64,000 nucleotides of DNA from JABDMH01 sp964428345. GTDB lineage: Bacteria > Bacteroidota > Bacteroidia > Chitinophagales > Saprospiraceae. This document shows, piece after piece, positions 33,859 through 41,984 of this stretch (its first letter is position 1; the number at the start of each line of letters is the position of its first letter). The position numbers and the translations under genes were made by a program. The stretch lies in contig CAYRYD010000030.1 in the NCBI GenBank assembly GCA_964428345.1, forward strand, positions 1-64,000, written 5' to 3'. The notes below the pieces were generated by a model. The model saw only the letters and a program-made list of their open reading frames with translations, ran no database searches and had not been told where the DNA came from.

Positions 33859-35499
33859 TTACAAGCTTATCCCGCGCTTCCAAGGTATGAAATCATCCTG
33901 ACCCAACTGCTCTGCGGCCGTAAGACAGGACCCGCTGGCGGTCTGAATGACGAGCTCCAATAGTTCCCGCCCTTTGGATTCAATGGTATCCTTCCCCTCG
34001 ATGATGCTGCCGGCATTGATATCTATGATGTCGGCCATACGCCGTGCCAGGGCATTGTTCGTTGACATTTTGATGGTGGGACTGATCGGATTTCCGGTTG
34101 GCGTACCTAATCCCGTTGTAAAAACGATCAGATTGGCTCCCGCTCCGGCCAGGCCGGTGGTTGATTCCACATCATTACCGGGAGTACACAGCAGATTTAA
34201 TCCACTGCGTGTCGCCTGCTCACCGTAATCGAGTACACCGGTTACCGGAGAACTGCCGCCCTTTCTGGCAGCACCCAATGATTTGATGGCATCCGTGATC
34301 AGACCATCGCGGATGTTGCCGGGTGACGGGTTGGCTTCAAATCCGGAGCCATCGGCTTTTGCCCGGGCGTTGTACCGTTCCATCAATTCCATAAACCGGC
34401 GGGCTGTTTTATCATCGATGCAGCGATCCACCAGGTCCTGCTCAGCTCCGTGCAATTCCGGAAATTCACTGAGAATGGCCGTACCCCCCAGGGCAACCAG
34501 TAAATCTGCACAATATCCCAGGGCCGGATTGGCAGATATTCCGGAAAAACCATCCGAACCTCCGCATTCCAGACCCAACGTCAAATGCCGGAGGGAGGCG
34601 GGTTGACGGCGGATCTGATTGGCTTTTTGCAGCCCTGAAAAAGTCTCTTTGATGATATCTTCCATAAATTGGGACTCTGAAAGGCTCGATTGTTGTTCAA
34701 AATAAAACAGGGGTTTGTCAAAATGAGGATCGGATGAGCGGATAAAAGCCTCCAATGTCCGGGCTTCAGCATTCTGGCAACCCAGACTGAGTACCGTAGC
34801 GCCGGCTACATTGGGATGGGTGATATAATTCGCCAGAAGCTTACAGAGCATTTCTGAATCCTGCCGGGTTCCACCACAACCTCCTTCATGGGTTAGAAAC
34901 TTAATACCATCGATGTTTTGGAATACTCTTTTGACCGTCCGGGCATTTTCAACGGTCAATGCAATGTTACTGAAGTCGTTTTTACCCTCCTTTACGGCGT
35001 TGATCAGGTGGTCCAGCCGGATCTTTTCTTCTTTGCCTTTGAAATAGCCCAAAGGTTCGAGCAGGGTGTCCTGTAGTAACCGGATATTGCGGTTCTCACA
35101 GAATACCAGGGGAATAAAGAGCCAGTAGTTGCGGGTACCCACCCGGCCGTTCGACCGGTGGTAACCATCAAAAGTCCTTTCCACAAATGCACTGACATCC
35201 GGTGGCTGCCAGGCCAGGTGTTTGGGTTCGATCACCACCGGAGTGGTTTCATGCCGAATGTTGCCGGTCGTGATCTTCATTCCCTTAAAGATAGGGAGAA
35301 CGGCCACCCCAACGGTGGTGCCGTACATTTTTATCGGGTTTCCGGGTTCGAGATCCCGGGCTGCTACCTTATGCTTGGCTTCAATATCTTCAACCGTGGT
35401 CAGTTGCTGACCATTGATCGAAAGGGAAGTCCCTGCCGGAATATTTTGAAGGGCTACCCATACATTGTCGGATTCATGAATGCGCAAAACAAGTGACAT
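33859..35499 (-). CDS. UxaA family hydrolase (altronate/galactarate dehydratase-like)
   Basis: The 546-residue protein has an N-terminal SAF domain (about residues 1-90), followed by the catalytic part of the altronate dehydratase/galactarate dehydratase family. Recognisable blocks are THEGGCGGTRQD, GLECGGSDGFSGISANP, GANPSPGN-like FEANPSPGNIRDGLI and TGLGTPTGNPISPTIKMSTN. Family members remove water from altronate, galactarate or related sugar acids with the help of iron. It is the first gene of the four-gene operon. In marine Bacteroidota, UxaA and amidohydrolase genes recur together in L-fucose operons as I recall, but no permease or kinase is seen here. Confidence 0.9.
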   Translation of the reverse strand: MSLVLRIHESDNVWVALQNIPAGTSLSINGQQLTTVEDIEAKHKVAARDLEPGNPIKMYGTTVGVAVLPIFKGMKITTGNIRHETTPVVIEPKHLAWQPPDVSAFVERTFDGYHRSNGRVGTRNYWLFIPLVFCENRNIRLLQDTLLEPLGYFKGKEEKIRLDHLINAVKEGKNDFSNIALTVENARTVKRVFQNIDGIKFLTHEGGCGGTRQDSEMLCKLLANYITHPNVAGATVLSLGCQNAEARTLEAFIRSSDPHFDKPLFYFEQQSSLSESQFMEDIIKETFSGLQKANQIRRQPASLRHLTLGLECGGSDGFSGISANPALGYCADLLVALGGTAILSEFPELHGAEQDLVDRCIDDKTARRFMELMERYNARAKADGSGFEANPSPGNIRDGLITDAIKSLGAARKGGSSPVTGVLDYGEQATRSGLNLLCTPGNDVESTTGLAGAGANLIVFTTGLGTPTGNPISPTIKMSTNNALARRMADIIDINAGSIIEGKDTIESKGRELLELVIQTASGSCLTAAEQLGQDDFIPWKRGISL

Positions 35500-35713
35500 C
35501 AGACTTAGAAGTTTTTTTGTTGGTTTAAGGAAACGAATCTACAGGTATTTTCTTGACTTACTTTTTCCATTATTCAAAATAAATTACTTAAATTTCCCAA
35601 TGATACGGTTTGATAGATTACGATCGATCAACCGATTAGAGAAATTCATAATGAATGACCGGATCAAAATTATTGAGAATCCGTATGTAGTTAATTAAAT
35701 CACTGTAAACCCT
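35500..35713. other. Intergenic region upstream of the orphan hairpins
   Basis: This AT-rich stretch lies between the divergent UxaA family and TetR genes. The minus strand has TAGATTCG at 35541-35534, a one-mismatch -7 element suited to the UxaA operon. A plus-strand open frame reaches 35698 but overlaps the UxaA start and looks uncoded. Nothing else is recognised. Confidence 0.4.
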
Positions 35714-35735
35714 GTAGTCTTATCAAAAAGACTAC
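35714..35735 (+). other. Perfect 8-bp hairpin
   Basis: GTAGTCTT (35714-35721) and AAGACTAC (35728-35735) form a perfect 8-bp stem with a 6-base loop, 16 bases before the terminator. Together they look like the 3' part of a structured RNA. Confidence 0.5.
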
Positions 35736-35751
35736 CTTCTTGCTCACCAAT

Positions 35752-35783
35752 AAAAAGGCCTTTGACCCCCAAAGGCCTTTTTA
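35752..35783 (+). terminator. Strong intrinsic terminator between divergent genes
   Basis: AAAAAGGCCTTTG (35752-35764) and CAAAGGCCTTTTT (35770-35782) form a 13-bp perfect stem with loop ACCCC. It would work in both directions. Because the flanking UxaA and TetR genes point away from it, it does not end either gene. It must serve another transcript or insulate the TetR promoter. Confidence 0.85.
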
Positions 35784-35805
35784 TATCCTTCGTTGATCAT
35801 TTTCG

Positions 35806-35833
35806 TATTTTTGACCTGAAAAAACAAAGTCAA
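35806..35833 (+). promoter_or_regulatory. TetR gene -7 element with candidate operator half-sites
   Basis: TATTTTTG at 35806-35813 matches TAnnTTTG and lies 37 bases before the TetR ATG. TTGAC (35811-35815) overlaps it and GTCAA (35829-35833) follows after 13 bases. The same AGTCAA/TTGACT hexamer occurs three times at the acyl-CoA dehydrogenase promoter, suggesting autoregulation. An unusually good ribosome site, AGGGAGG, follows at about 35833-35839. Confidence 0.4.
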
Positions 35834-35850
35834 GGGAGGCAGTTTGATCC

Positions 35851-36540
35851 ATGAGCATATCGAATTCGAGTTCTAAACGAACCCTCAAGGAAGCCAATAT
35901 TATCGATGCTGCTGAAAAGGTATTCTCAGCGGTGGGTTTCGCCAATACCAAGATGGAAGATGTGGCCAAAGAAGCCGGAGTCAGTAAGGGAACCGTCTAT
36001 TTCTACTTTGACACCAAAGAAAATCTTTATATGGCGGTGACCTACCGTGCCCTCCAGTTGCTGAATGACGTACTATACCGGGCCCAGTCCGCCCATAAGG
36101 GTTCACCGGGATTGGATAGTGTAGTGGCGCTGGCGGAAACCTATCTCGATTTTTGTGCCCGCCATTTCTTCTACAGTGAAGTCATCCTTGATTACATGAC
36201 CCTCAACCGGTCTACGCAGTTGGGTAAAGACCGGGCCCGGATGACAGAAGCGCTTAAAGAAAGTATATACTATCGCATGGTACAGGATATACAGAATGTA
36301 CCGGTCAGCCTGATCACCAGGGAGATCTCCCGGGGAGTGGAAGATGGCAGCATTTTAAATCACCAGAAACCAGAACTGCTCTACCTCGTGGCCTGGGGAG
36401 CTGTGATCGGCTTTGTTAAACTCAACGTAGCTGCCGGCAGCTTCCGGACTACCCTGCATCAGGTTGACATACAGGACTGGCGAAGGTATCTGATGGAGGT
36501 ACTGCGCTCGGTATTGCTCAGTAACAGAGTGCCAGCCTGA
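35851..36540 (+). CDS. TetR/AcrR family transcriptional regulator
   Basis: The 229-residue protein has an N-terminal TetR helix-turn-helix: IIDAAEKVFSAVGFANTKMEDVAKEAGVSKGTVYFYFDTKENLY (positions about 15-60). A variable ligand-binding domain follows. Such regulators usually repress their own gene and nearby operons until a small ligand, often an acyl-CoA or drug, releases them. It converges with the acyl-CoA dehydrogenase gene 59 bases away. A shared hexamer in both promoter regions supports control of that gene. A strong AGGGAGG ribosome site 12 bases upstream supports the start. Confidence 0.92.
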   Translation: MSISNSSSKRTLKEANIIDAAEKVFSAVGFANTKMEDVAKEAGVSKGTVYFYFDTKENLYMAVTYRALQLLNDVLYRAQSAHKGSPGLDSVVALAETYLDFCARHFFYSEVILDYMTLNRSTQLGKDRARMTEALKESIYYRMVQDIQNVPVSLITREISRGVEDGSILNHQKPELLYLVAWGAVIGFVKLNVAAGSFRTTLHQVDIQDWRRYLMEVLRSVLLSNRVPA

Positions 36541-36599
36541 GATTTTTCATCGTCAGATGACTCATTCAAGGGCAATGACCGAAACTCCGCTGTGAGATA

Positions 36600-38384
36600 T
36601 TACAATGTATAGGAGTTGTCGGCAATCAGATAACCGGCAATGATCCGTCGTTTTTCTTTGACATTAACCGGTGGATAAGCTGTAAAGCGTTTTACCCCCA
36701 GCAGGAAAGTTTTTAACAGATCGCCTGATGCAAAAGAGCAAAGGGCGTCAGATGCTGTTTTTGCCAAACGGGCGTTGGTATCGTAAAAAAACACCTGAAG
36801 CATGGCTTCATAAACTTCGGGTAATGGATCTTTTCCAATAGATTCCAATTTCTTTAGGCGCAGCAATAGAGACTCAGCCATAAAAATATCGATCAGTAGA
36901 TCAGCTCCGTTCATCAAGATCTCCTGCTCGTTTTTTAGATCGAGCTGACCGTCCATCTGCATTTTGGCAGCGGCACCCAGCACCATCAGGGTTAGTTTTT
37001 TGAAATCTTCCAGGGCTTTATCTTCCTGGCCGAATTTTCCTTCCGGTTTTTGCAGGCCAGGCATCCGGGTAAGTTCCTTTTGTACTTCCCAGGCAGGACC
37101 GGTCATGTCTATAGCTCCGGACAAAGCTCTTTTATAGAGCATGTTTACCATCAGCATCCGGTTGATCTCATTGGTTCCCTCGTAGATCCGGTTTATCCGT
37201 TGATCGCGATAGGCTCTGGCCGGGGCGTATTCTTCTGAGAAACCATAACCTCCATGGATTTGTACCATTTCATCGATCACAAAGCCCAGGTATTCAGACC
37301 CGGCGATTTTAATGGCAGCACATTCGATGGCGTATTCTTCAGCAGCCTTTAACAAGGCCTGTTCCATGCTTTCACCCTGGGCCAGCAGTGCATCCCTGTG
37401 TACCTGCAATAGACTGGATACCCGATAAACGGCACTTTCCAGGGTGAAGACCTGAATGGCCTGTTGGGCCAGCTTATGTTGAATAGCTCCGAAACTGCTG
37501 ATCGGTTTTTTAAACTGCACCCGCTCGTTGGCATACCGGATACTGATAGTCAGGGCTTTTTTTGCACCACCCATCGCCATGTTGCCCAGCTTAAAACGAC
37601 CTATATTGAGTGCATTGAATGCAATCAGATGGCCCTTACCGATTTCACCCAGCACATTTCCAACCGGCACTGCCACCTTCTCAAAAAATACCTGTCGGGT
37701 TGAAGAACCTTTGATACCCATCTTTTTTTCTTCTTCCCCCAGCGTAAGACCGGGACTCCTCGCCGGTACCAGGAAGCACGTAAACTTATCACCTCCTACC
37801 TGAGCAAACACGATCATCATGTCAGCAAAACCGGCATTGGAAATCCACATCTTTTGACCAGTGATCAGGTAGTGCCGGCCATCCTCACTGAGGTCAGCCC
37901 GGGTCCTGGCCGCCAGGGCATCGGATCCTGACCCCGGTTCTGTCAGGCAATAGGCGGCTTTCCATTCCCCGCTGCACAGTTTTGGCAAATAGGTTTGCTT
38001 TTGATCTTCGGTTCCAAAGTACAGGATCGGCAGCATGCCAATACCGATGTGTGCTGCAAAAGTGGTATTGAATGAGCCGCCTCCCTTTCCAATCTCTTCA
38101 CTGATGATTGTGTTGGTATTGGTATCCAGACCCAAACCTCCATACTCCTGAGGAATATGGGCACCCAACAGTCCCAGTTCTGCAGCTTTATCCATCAATC
38201 CAACTTGTTCTTCGAGGAGGTGTCCTTTGACAATGGTCTCCGTCTCTACGAAATCTCTGGTCATCTGCCGGATCATTTCCTGTTCTTCGTTTGCTTCTTC
38301 AGGGATAAAGACCGATTCCGGATCCATCTTTTCGATGAGAAAAGCACCTCCTTTGATCGTTTGCCGAATCGTATCGCTTGACAT
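36600..38384 (-). CDS. Acyl-CoA dehydrogenase family protein
   Basis: The 594-residue FAD enzyme contains the full acyl-CoA dehydrogenase core in its first 420 residues: GLLGAHIPQEYGGLGLD, AAYCLTEPGSGSDALAARTRA (FAD contact), QMWISNAGFADMMIV-like GQKMWISNAGFAD, QIHGGYGFSEEY and RIYEGTNEINRML with the catalytic-region glutamate. An extra C-terminal helical domain of about 170 residues makes it resemble the very-long-chain/ACAD9-like class. It carries out the first step of fatty acid beta-oxidation. The ATG at 38384 is chosen because the frame before it runs through a good promoter (38477-38446). Confidence 0.94.
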   Translation of the reverse strand: MSSDTIRQTIKGGAFLIEKMDPESVFIPEEANEEQEMIRQMTRDFVETETIVKGHLLEEQVGLMDKAAELGLLGAHIPQEYGGLGLDTNTNTIISEEIGKGGGSFNTTFAAHIGIGMLPILYFGTEDQKQTYLPKLCSGEWKAAYCLTEPGSGSDALAARTRADLSEDGRHYLITGQKMWISNAGFADMMIVFAQVGGDKFTCFLVPARSPGLTLGEEEKKMGIKGSSTRQVFFEKVAVPVGNVLGEIGKGHLIAFNALNIGRFKLGNMAMGGAKKALTISIRYANERVQFKKPISSFGAIQHKLAQQAIQVFTLESAVYRVSSLLQVHRDALLAQGESMEQALLKAAEEYAIECAAIKIAGSEYLGFVIDEMVQIHGGYGFSEEYAPARAYRDQRINRIYEGTNEINRMLMVNMLYKRALSGAIDMTGPAWEVQKELTRMPGLQKPEGKFGQEDKALEDFKKLTLMVLGAAAKMQMDGQLDLKNEQEILMNGADLLIDIFMAESLLLRLKKLESIGKDPLPEVYEAMLQVFFYDTNARLAKTASDALCSFASGDLLKTFLLGVKRFTAYPPVNVKEKRRIIAGYLIADNSYTL

Positions 38385-38445
38385 GATAGTTATTTGACTT
38401 GCTGTTAAAAATTTTTGCACCGGCTGAAATGCCTGTCTGTCCTTG

Positions 38446-38477
38446 CAAAGATAGATGTTTAAGTCCCTAAAAGTCAA
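38446..38477 (-). promoter_or_regulatory. Acyl-CoA dehydrogenase promoter
   Basis: The minus strand reads TTG (38477-38475), a 21-base spacer and TATCTTTG (38453-38446), an exact Bacteroidota-type promoter. The predicted start near 38439 gives a leader of about 55 bases before the ATG at 38384. Confidence 0.7.
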
Positions 38478-38510
38478 TAGAGTTATTCAAAAAATTTGAC
38501 TTTGAGTCAA
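38472..38510. promoter_or_regulatory. Candidate TetR operator upstream of the acyl-CoA dehydrogenase gene
   Basis: TTGACT (38496-38501) and AGTCAA (38505-38510) form a perfect inverted repeat with a 3-base centre. A third AGTCAA at 38472-38477 overlaps the -33 element. The inverted repeat is typical in size for a TetR-type site, and related half-sites lie at the TetR gene itself. Confidence 0.45.
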
Positions 38511-38714
38511 TTTATAAGTTGATTTTGGAATGAGTACGGTGATGGTTTGTTAAAATGCTTAATCCGAAAGGAAGGTCTCTGGTCCGGACCTGGCATAGAG
38601 GAGAAATCAGGGCTTTCTTCACTGGAAATCCCGGAAAAATTATCCTTGCCGATTACCAACCCTTCACCCTCTGATCGCTGTCTTAACGGACAGAAACCAT
38701 TTAATGCGAAGACA

Positions 38715-40001
38715 ATGAATAAATTTTTACACCTGATCGTAATCCTCTTAGCCAGCAGCATGTTCAGTGCCTGCCTGAAGGACCAATGTACCGAAACCCG
38801 TACTTTTGAACGATGGGACCCGGTTTACCGGACTCAGGCCCAATTGGATGCACCCATCTCCGTGGAAACACCCCGTGTGTTGGAACAGCCCGGAATCATT
38901 TACGCTTACAACAATTATATACTGATCAATGAATATCAGGAGGGTATTCATGTGATCAACAATACCGATCCGGTCAATCCGGTTAATGAGGCCTTCATCC
39001 GAATCGAGGGGAATGAGCACTTTGCCGTGATCAATCATCAGCTCCAGGCCAATAAGTATCAAGCCCTGCTGACGATCGATATCCGGGATGTGAAGAATCC
39101 ACTGGAGAAATCCCGGATCAACAATGCTTTCCAGGAGCCTTATCTTGATCCGGGCCGAGGTTATCTGGTCGGTTACCGGAGATCGGATGAAACCATGACG
39201 CTCGACTGCTCCAGTCCGAATTTCAACAGTCTTCGCTGGTCATCGGGCAATCAGGGTGGATGGTTTCTGGCCGGTGGATTCAACAGGCAGTTTGATTTTG
39301 TCCAGGCGGTCACCGACAATACAGGAAGTAATGCCGGACCGGGCACCGGTGGATCAACGGCCCGGTTTACGATTACTGCCAATCATTTGTATACGGTGAC
39401 CGAGTACGATCTCAAGGTGTTCGATCTGGCTAATCCATCCCAGCCGGCGTGGCGCAATACGGTGAATCTCGGTTGGGGTATCGAGACGATCTATCCATTT
39501 AAAGACAAGCTCTTTATCGGATCGAATGTGGGGATGCATGTTTTTGACATCAGCACGCCGTCAGCTCCGGCCTTTCAATCGATGTTTGAACATGTCCGTG
39601 CCTGTGATCCGGTGGTGGCAGACGATCAAACCGCCTACGTCACCCTGCGAGACGGAACGGAGTGTGAGGGATTTCAGAATCAGCTCGACGTCATTGATAT
39701 CGACAATATTCTGTCACCAAATTTGTTGCAGACCTACCCGATGAAGAACCCCCATGGATTGGCATTATCCGGTGATATCTTGTACGTATGTGAAGGCCTC
39801 CATGGGTTGAAAGTTTTGAATGTGAGCGACAGGAACAACATCAGGGAGTTGGATTTTCACCAGAAAATTAAATCAACGGATGTGATTGCCCTTCCCAACG
39901 AGACGTTGCTGGTCGTTGGAGACGATGGATTGATGCAGTTTGATGTGAAAGATCCGGAGAAGATAGTAATGCTCAGTAAAATCCCGGTTATTCGATCTTA
40001 A
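38715..40001 (+). CDS. LVIVD repeat-containing lipoprotein
   Basis: The 428-residue protein has a lipoprotein signal (LLASSMFSAC, cysteine about residue 20) and a series of LVIVD-type beta-propeller repeats. Each has the form ...I.DI.....P, as in TIDIRDVKNPLEKSR, LKVFDLANPSQPAWRN, MHVFDISTPSAPAFQ, LDVIDIDNILSPNLL and LKVLNVSDRNNIREL. The propeller is probably displayed at the cell envelope; its ligand is unknown. The frame is open 56 codons upstream, but MNKFLHLIVILL is the obvious signal start. Eleven bases separate it from the next gene. Confidence 0.85.
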   Translation: MNKFLHLIVILLASSMFSACLKDQCTETRTFERWDPVYRTQAQLDAPISVETPRVLEQPGIIYAYNNYILINEYQEGIHVINNTDPVNPVNEAFIRIEGNEHFAVINHQLQANKYQALLTIDIRDVKNPLEKSRINNAFQEPYLDPGRGYLVGYRRSDETMTLDCSSPNFNSLRWSSGNQGGWFLAGGFNRQFDFVQAVTDNTGSNAGPGTGGSTARFTITANHLYTVTEYDLKVFDLANPSQPAWRNTVNLGWGIETIYPFKDKLFIGSNVGMHVFDISTPSAPAFQSMFEHVRACDPVVADDQTAYVTLRDGTECEGFQNQLDVIDIDNILSPNLLQTYPMKNPHGLALSGDILYVCEGLHGLKVLNVSDRNNIRELDFHQKIKSTDVIALPNETLLVVGDDGLMQFDVKDPEKIVMLSKIPVIRS

Positions 40002-40012
40002 ACGGAACGGTT

Positions 40013-40786
40013 ATGAAGAAGCTGTGGTATTTGTTGTTTCTTTTTCTAATCAGCGCGAATATCAATCCGCTGGGTGCACAAGAGAAAGGTGATGATCCGG
40101 ACCTGATCTGTCTGTATTTGAAGAAAGGGATGATCCTGCAAGGGCATTTACTGGAATACAAGCCGGGAGAGTATATTAAAATTCTTTCTGAACAGGGTCA
40201 TACGCTGATCATTGCCGATAATAAGATAAAGAGGTACATCTTTCCGAATCAGGACATTGAGACCATTCAGTTGAGGGGGAGCAGGATTTATGAATTCAGG
40301 GAGCAGGGTTTCTACCAGTATACTTCCCTGGGTTTGATGGTGAATACGGTTACTTCCGATGAAGGTGGTAACGCCGGTCTGCAAATCGCAGCATCTTTTG
40401 GATATCAGCACAGCCGATTGCTGGGATTTGGTCTGGGGTTGGGTGCCGATTTTTACCGGTCGGGTCGTTCGGAAAGGATTTTTCCGGTATTTGGTGAGGT
40501 GCGTGGCTATTTTTTGCGTCAGCCCTCCACTCCTTATTATGTGTTGCGGGGTGGATATGGATTTGCCTCGAAAAACGAAGATGCCGGCGTGATTGGTGCC
40601 CAGGGTGGTTGGATGTTTAACCCCTCAGTGGGTTGGCGGTTGGGTGGGGGTCCTGCCCTGAAAATGACCCTGGACGTCGGCTTGCAGTTTCAACACGCGA
40701 CATATGATTATGCCATCGGAAGAGACCGGGCTAATGCAGTCATTGACTACAGGCGTTTAAATGTCCGGATGGGATTTCTCTTTTAA
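40013..40786 (+). CDS. Hypothetical exported protein with predicted outer membrane beta-barrel
   Basis: The 257-residue protein starts with a signal peptide (ending near PLGAQ). A domain of about 70 residues follows (CLYLKKGMILQGHLLEYKPGEYIKILSEQ), then alternating hydrophobic strands rich in glycine and aromatics. It ends in RLNVRMGFLF, with a C-terminal phenylalanine as in barrel proteins. I do not recognise a family name. It is co-transcribed with the LVIVD lipoprotein 11 bases upstream, so the two may act together at the outer membrane. Confidence 0.72.
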   Translation: MKKLWYLLFLFLISANINPLGAQEKGDDPDLICLYLKKGMILQGHLLEYKPGEYIKILSEQGHTLIIADNKIKRYIFPNQDIETIQLRGSRIYEFREQGFYQYTSLGLMVNTVTSDEGGNAGLQIAASFGYQHSRLLGFGLGLGADFYRSGRSERIFPVFGEVRGYFLRQPSTPYYVLRGGYGFASKNEDAGVIGAQGGWMFNPSVGWRLGGGPALKMTLDVGLQFQHATYDYAIGRDRANAVIDYRRLNVRMGFLF

Positions 40787-40874
40787 TAAAGAAATTGCCC
40801 GGAGTCGACTGAAATAAATGAATCATTAATTAATGTTAAATTAAATAAATAATAAATAATAAAAATAAAATCAA

Positions 40875-41369
40875 ATGAAATCATTGAATATCAAACTTTT
40901 CCTTTTAGGGTCATTGATGGCCGGATTATTGGTTACCTGGTCCTCCTGCAACAAAGAAGAGGATCAGGCAGACCTTGATTTTCTGGTTTTCGGTAGCATC
41001 CATGGTTTTTGCATCGGCGAACAATGTGTGGAAATATTCCGGTTGGATAATGGCAAATTAATGGAAGATACACTGGATATCTATCCCTCCGGGGAGCAGT
41101 TTTATTCCGGTGATTTTATTGAATTGAGCGAGGATCAATACCAATCGGTCAAGGGACTACTTACGACCTTTCCAGTGCAGCTCCTGGAGGAAGATAAAGT
41201 ACGGTTTGGATGTGCCGATTGTGCCGATCAGGGTGGCTACTATATCGAAGCGAAGATGGGTAATCTGCATCAGTTCTGGCTTATGGATAAGGACAAATCA
41301 CAATTGCCGGGATACCTCCATGAATTTATCGATCTTGTGGACGAAAAAATTGAATTGCTGAAGAATTAA
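40875..41369 (+). CDS. Hypothetical lipoprotein
   Basis: The 164-residue product has a lipoprotein signal (LLVTWSSC, cysteine about residue 25). The mature part holds two further cysteine pairs, FCIGEQC and CADCADQGGYY. No family was recognised. It follows an AT-rich leader and precedes the ECF sigma factor gene by 48 bases on the same strand, so the two may share a transcript. Confidence 0.72.
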   Translation: MKSLNIKLFLLGSLMAGLLVTWSSCNKEEDQADLDFLVFGSIHGFCIGEQCVEIFRLDNGKLMEDTLDIYPSGEQFYSGDFIELSEDQYQSVKGLLTTFPVQLLEEDKVRFGCADCADQGGYYIEAKMGNLHQFWLMDKDKSQLPGYLHEFIDLVDEKIELLKN

Positions 41370-41417
41370 TCCAGATAATCAGGCATTAAAAAGAACAGTT
41401 GCCGATGACCTAGACGG

Positions 41418-41984
41418 ATGCCCAAAGAAAATAACCAATATACAGATGCTGAACTGGTGGCCGGATGTGCCCGGAATGACCGTGTCTTTCAGGAAGCCTT
41501 GTATAGAAAATATTTTCAGACTATGATGCAGATGTGTCGTCGGTATACCAATGATCCGGAGGTAGCGATGTCCGTTGTTAATGACGGATTTTTAAAGGTT
41601 TTTACCAAAATAGATTCCTTCGCCTTTAAGGGGTCACTGGAGGGATGGATCCGCCGGATTGTTTATCACAGCATCTCCGATCACTTCCGCAGGGATTCGA
41701 AATACGTCCAGTTTATGGTATTTGAAGATTATGAGGAAAGCACCAATCCTGAAATAGTACCAGGACTCTATCTCGAAGATCTGATGAAATTATTAAATCA
41801 CCTGCCGACCATGTCAGAAAAAGTATTTCGTCTTTATGCCATCGAGGGCTTTAATCATCGCGAAATTGGAGAAACGCTGGGTATGAGCGAAAATACCTCA
41901 AAATGGCATCTGGCAAATGCACGGAAAAAATTGCAGGAATTATTAAACGATCAACAAAATCAGTATGTCAAAAGGAATAGTTGA
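41418..41984 (+). CDS. ECF-type RNA polymerase sigma factor
   Basis: The 188-residue protein has sigma region 2 (about residues 15-90: FQEALYRKYFQTMMQMCRRYT, then LEGWIRRIVYHSISDHFRR) and region 4 (about 130-180: LNHLPTMSEKVFRLYAIEGFNHREIGETLGMSENTSKWHLANARKKL, shown here in part). It is an ECF sigma factor of the sigma-70 family, common in Bacteroidota. It overlaps the next gene by 20 bases. That gene encodes a membrane-anchored protein that may act as its anti-sigma partner. Signal and regulon are unknown. Confidence 0.93.
   Translation: MPKENNQYTDAELVAGCARNDRVFQEALYRKYFQTMMQMCRRYTNDPEVAMSVVNDGFLKVFTKIDSFAFKGSLEGWIRRIVYHSISDHFRRDSKYVQFMVFEDYEESTNPEIVPGLYLEDLMKLLNHLPTMSEKVFRLYAIEGFNHREIGETLGMSENTSKWHLANARKKLQELLNDQQNQYVKRNS

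Noticed and set aside
35480..35698. A 72-codon plus-strand open frame upstream of the hairpins
   Set aside because: It starts inside the UxaA family gene on the other strand, shows no family resemblance, and has no convincing start signal.
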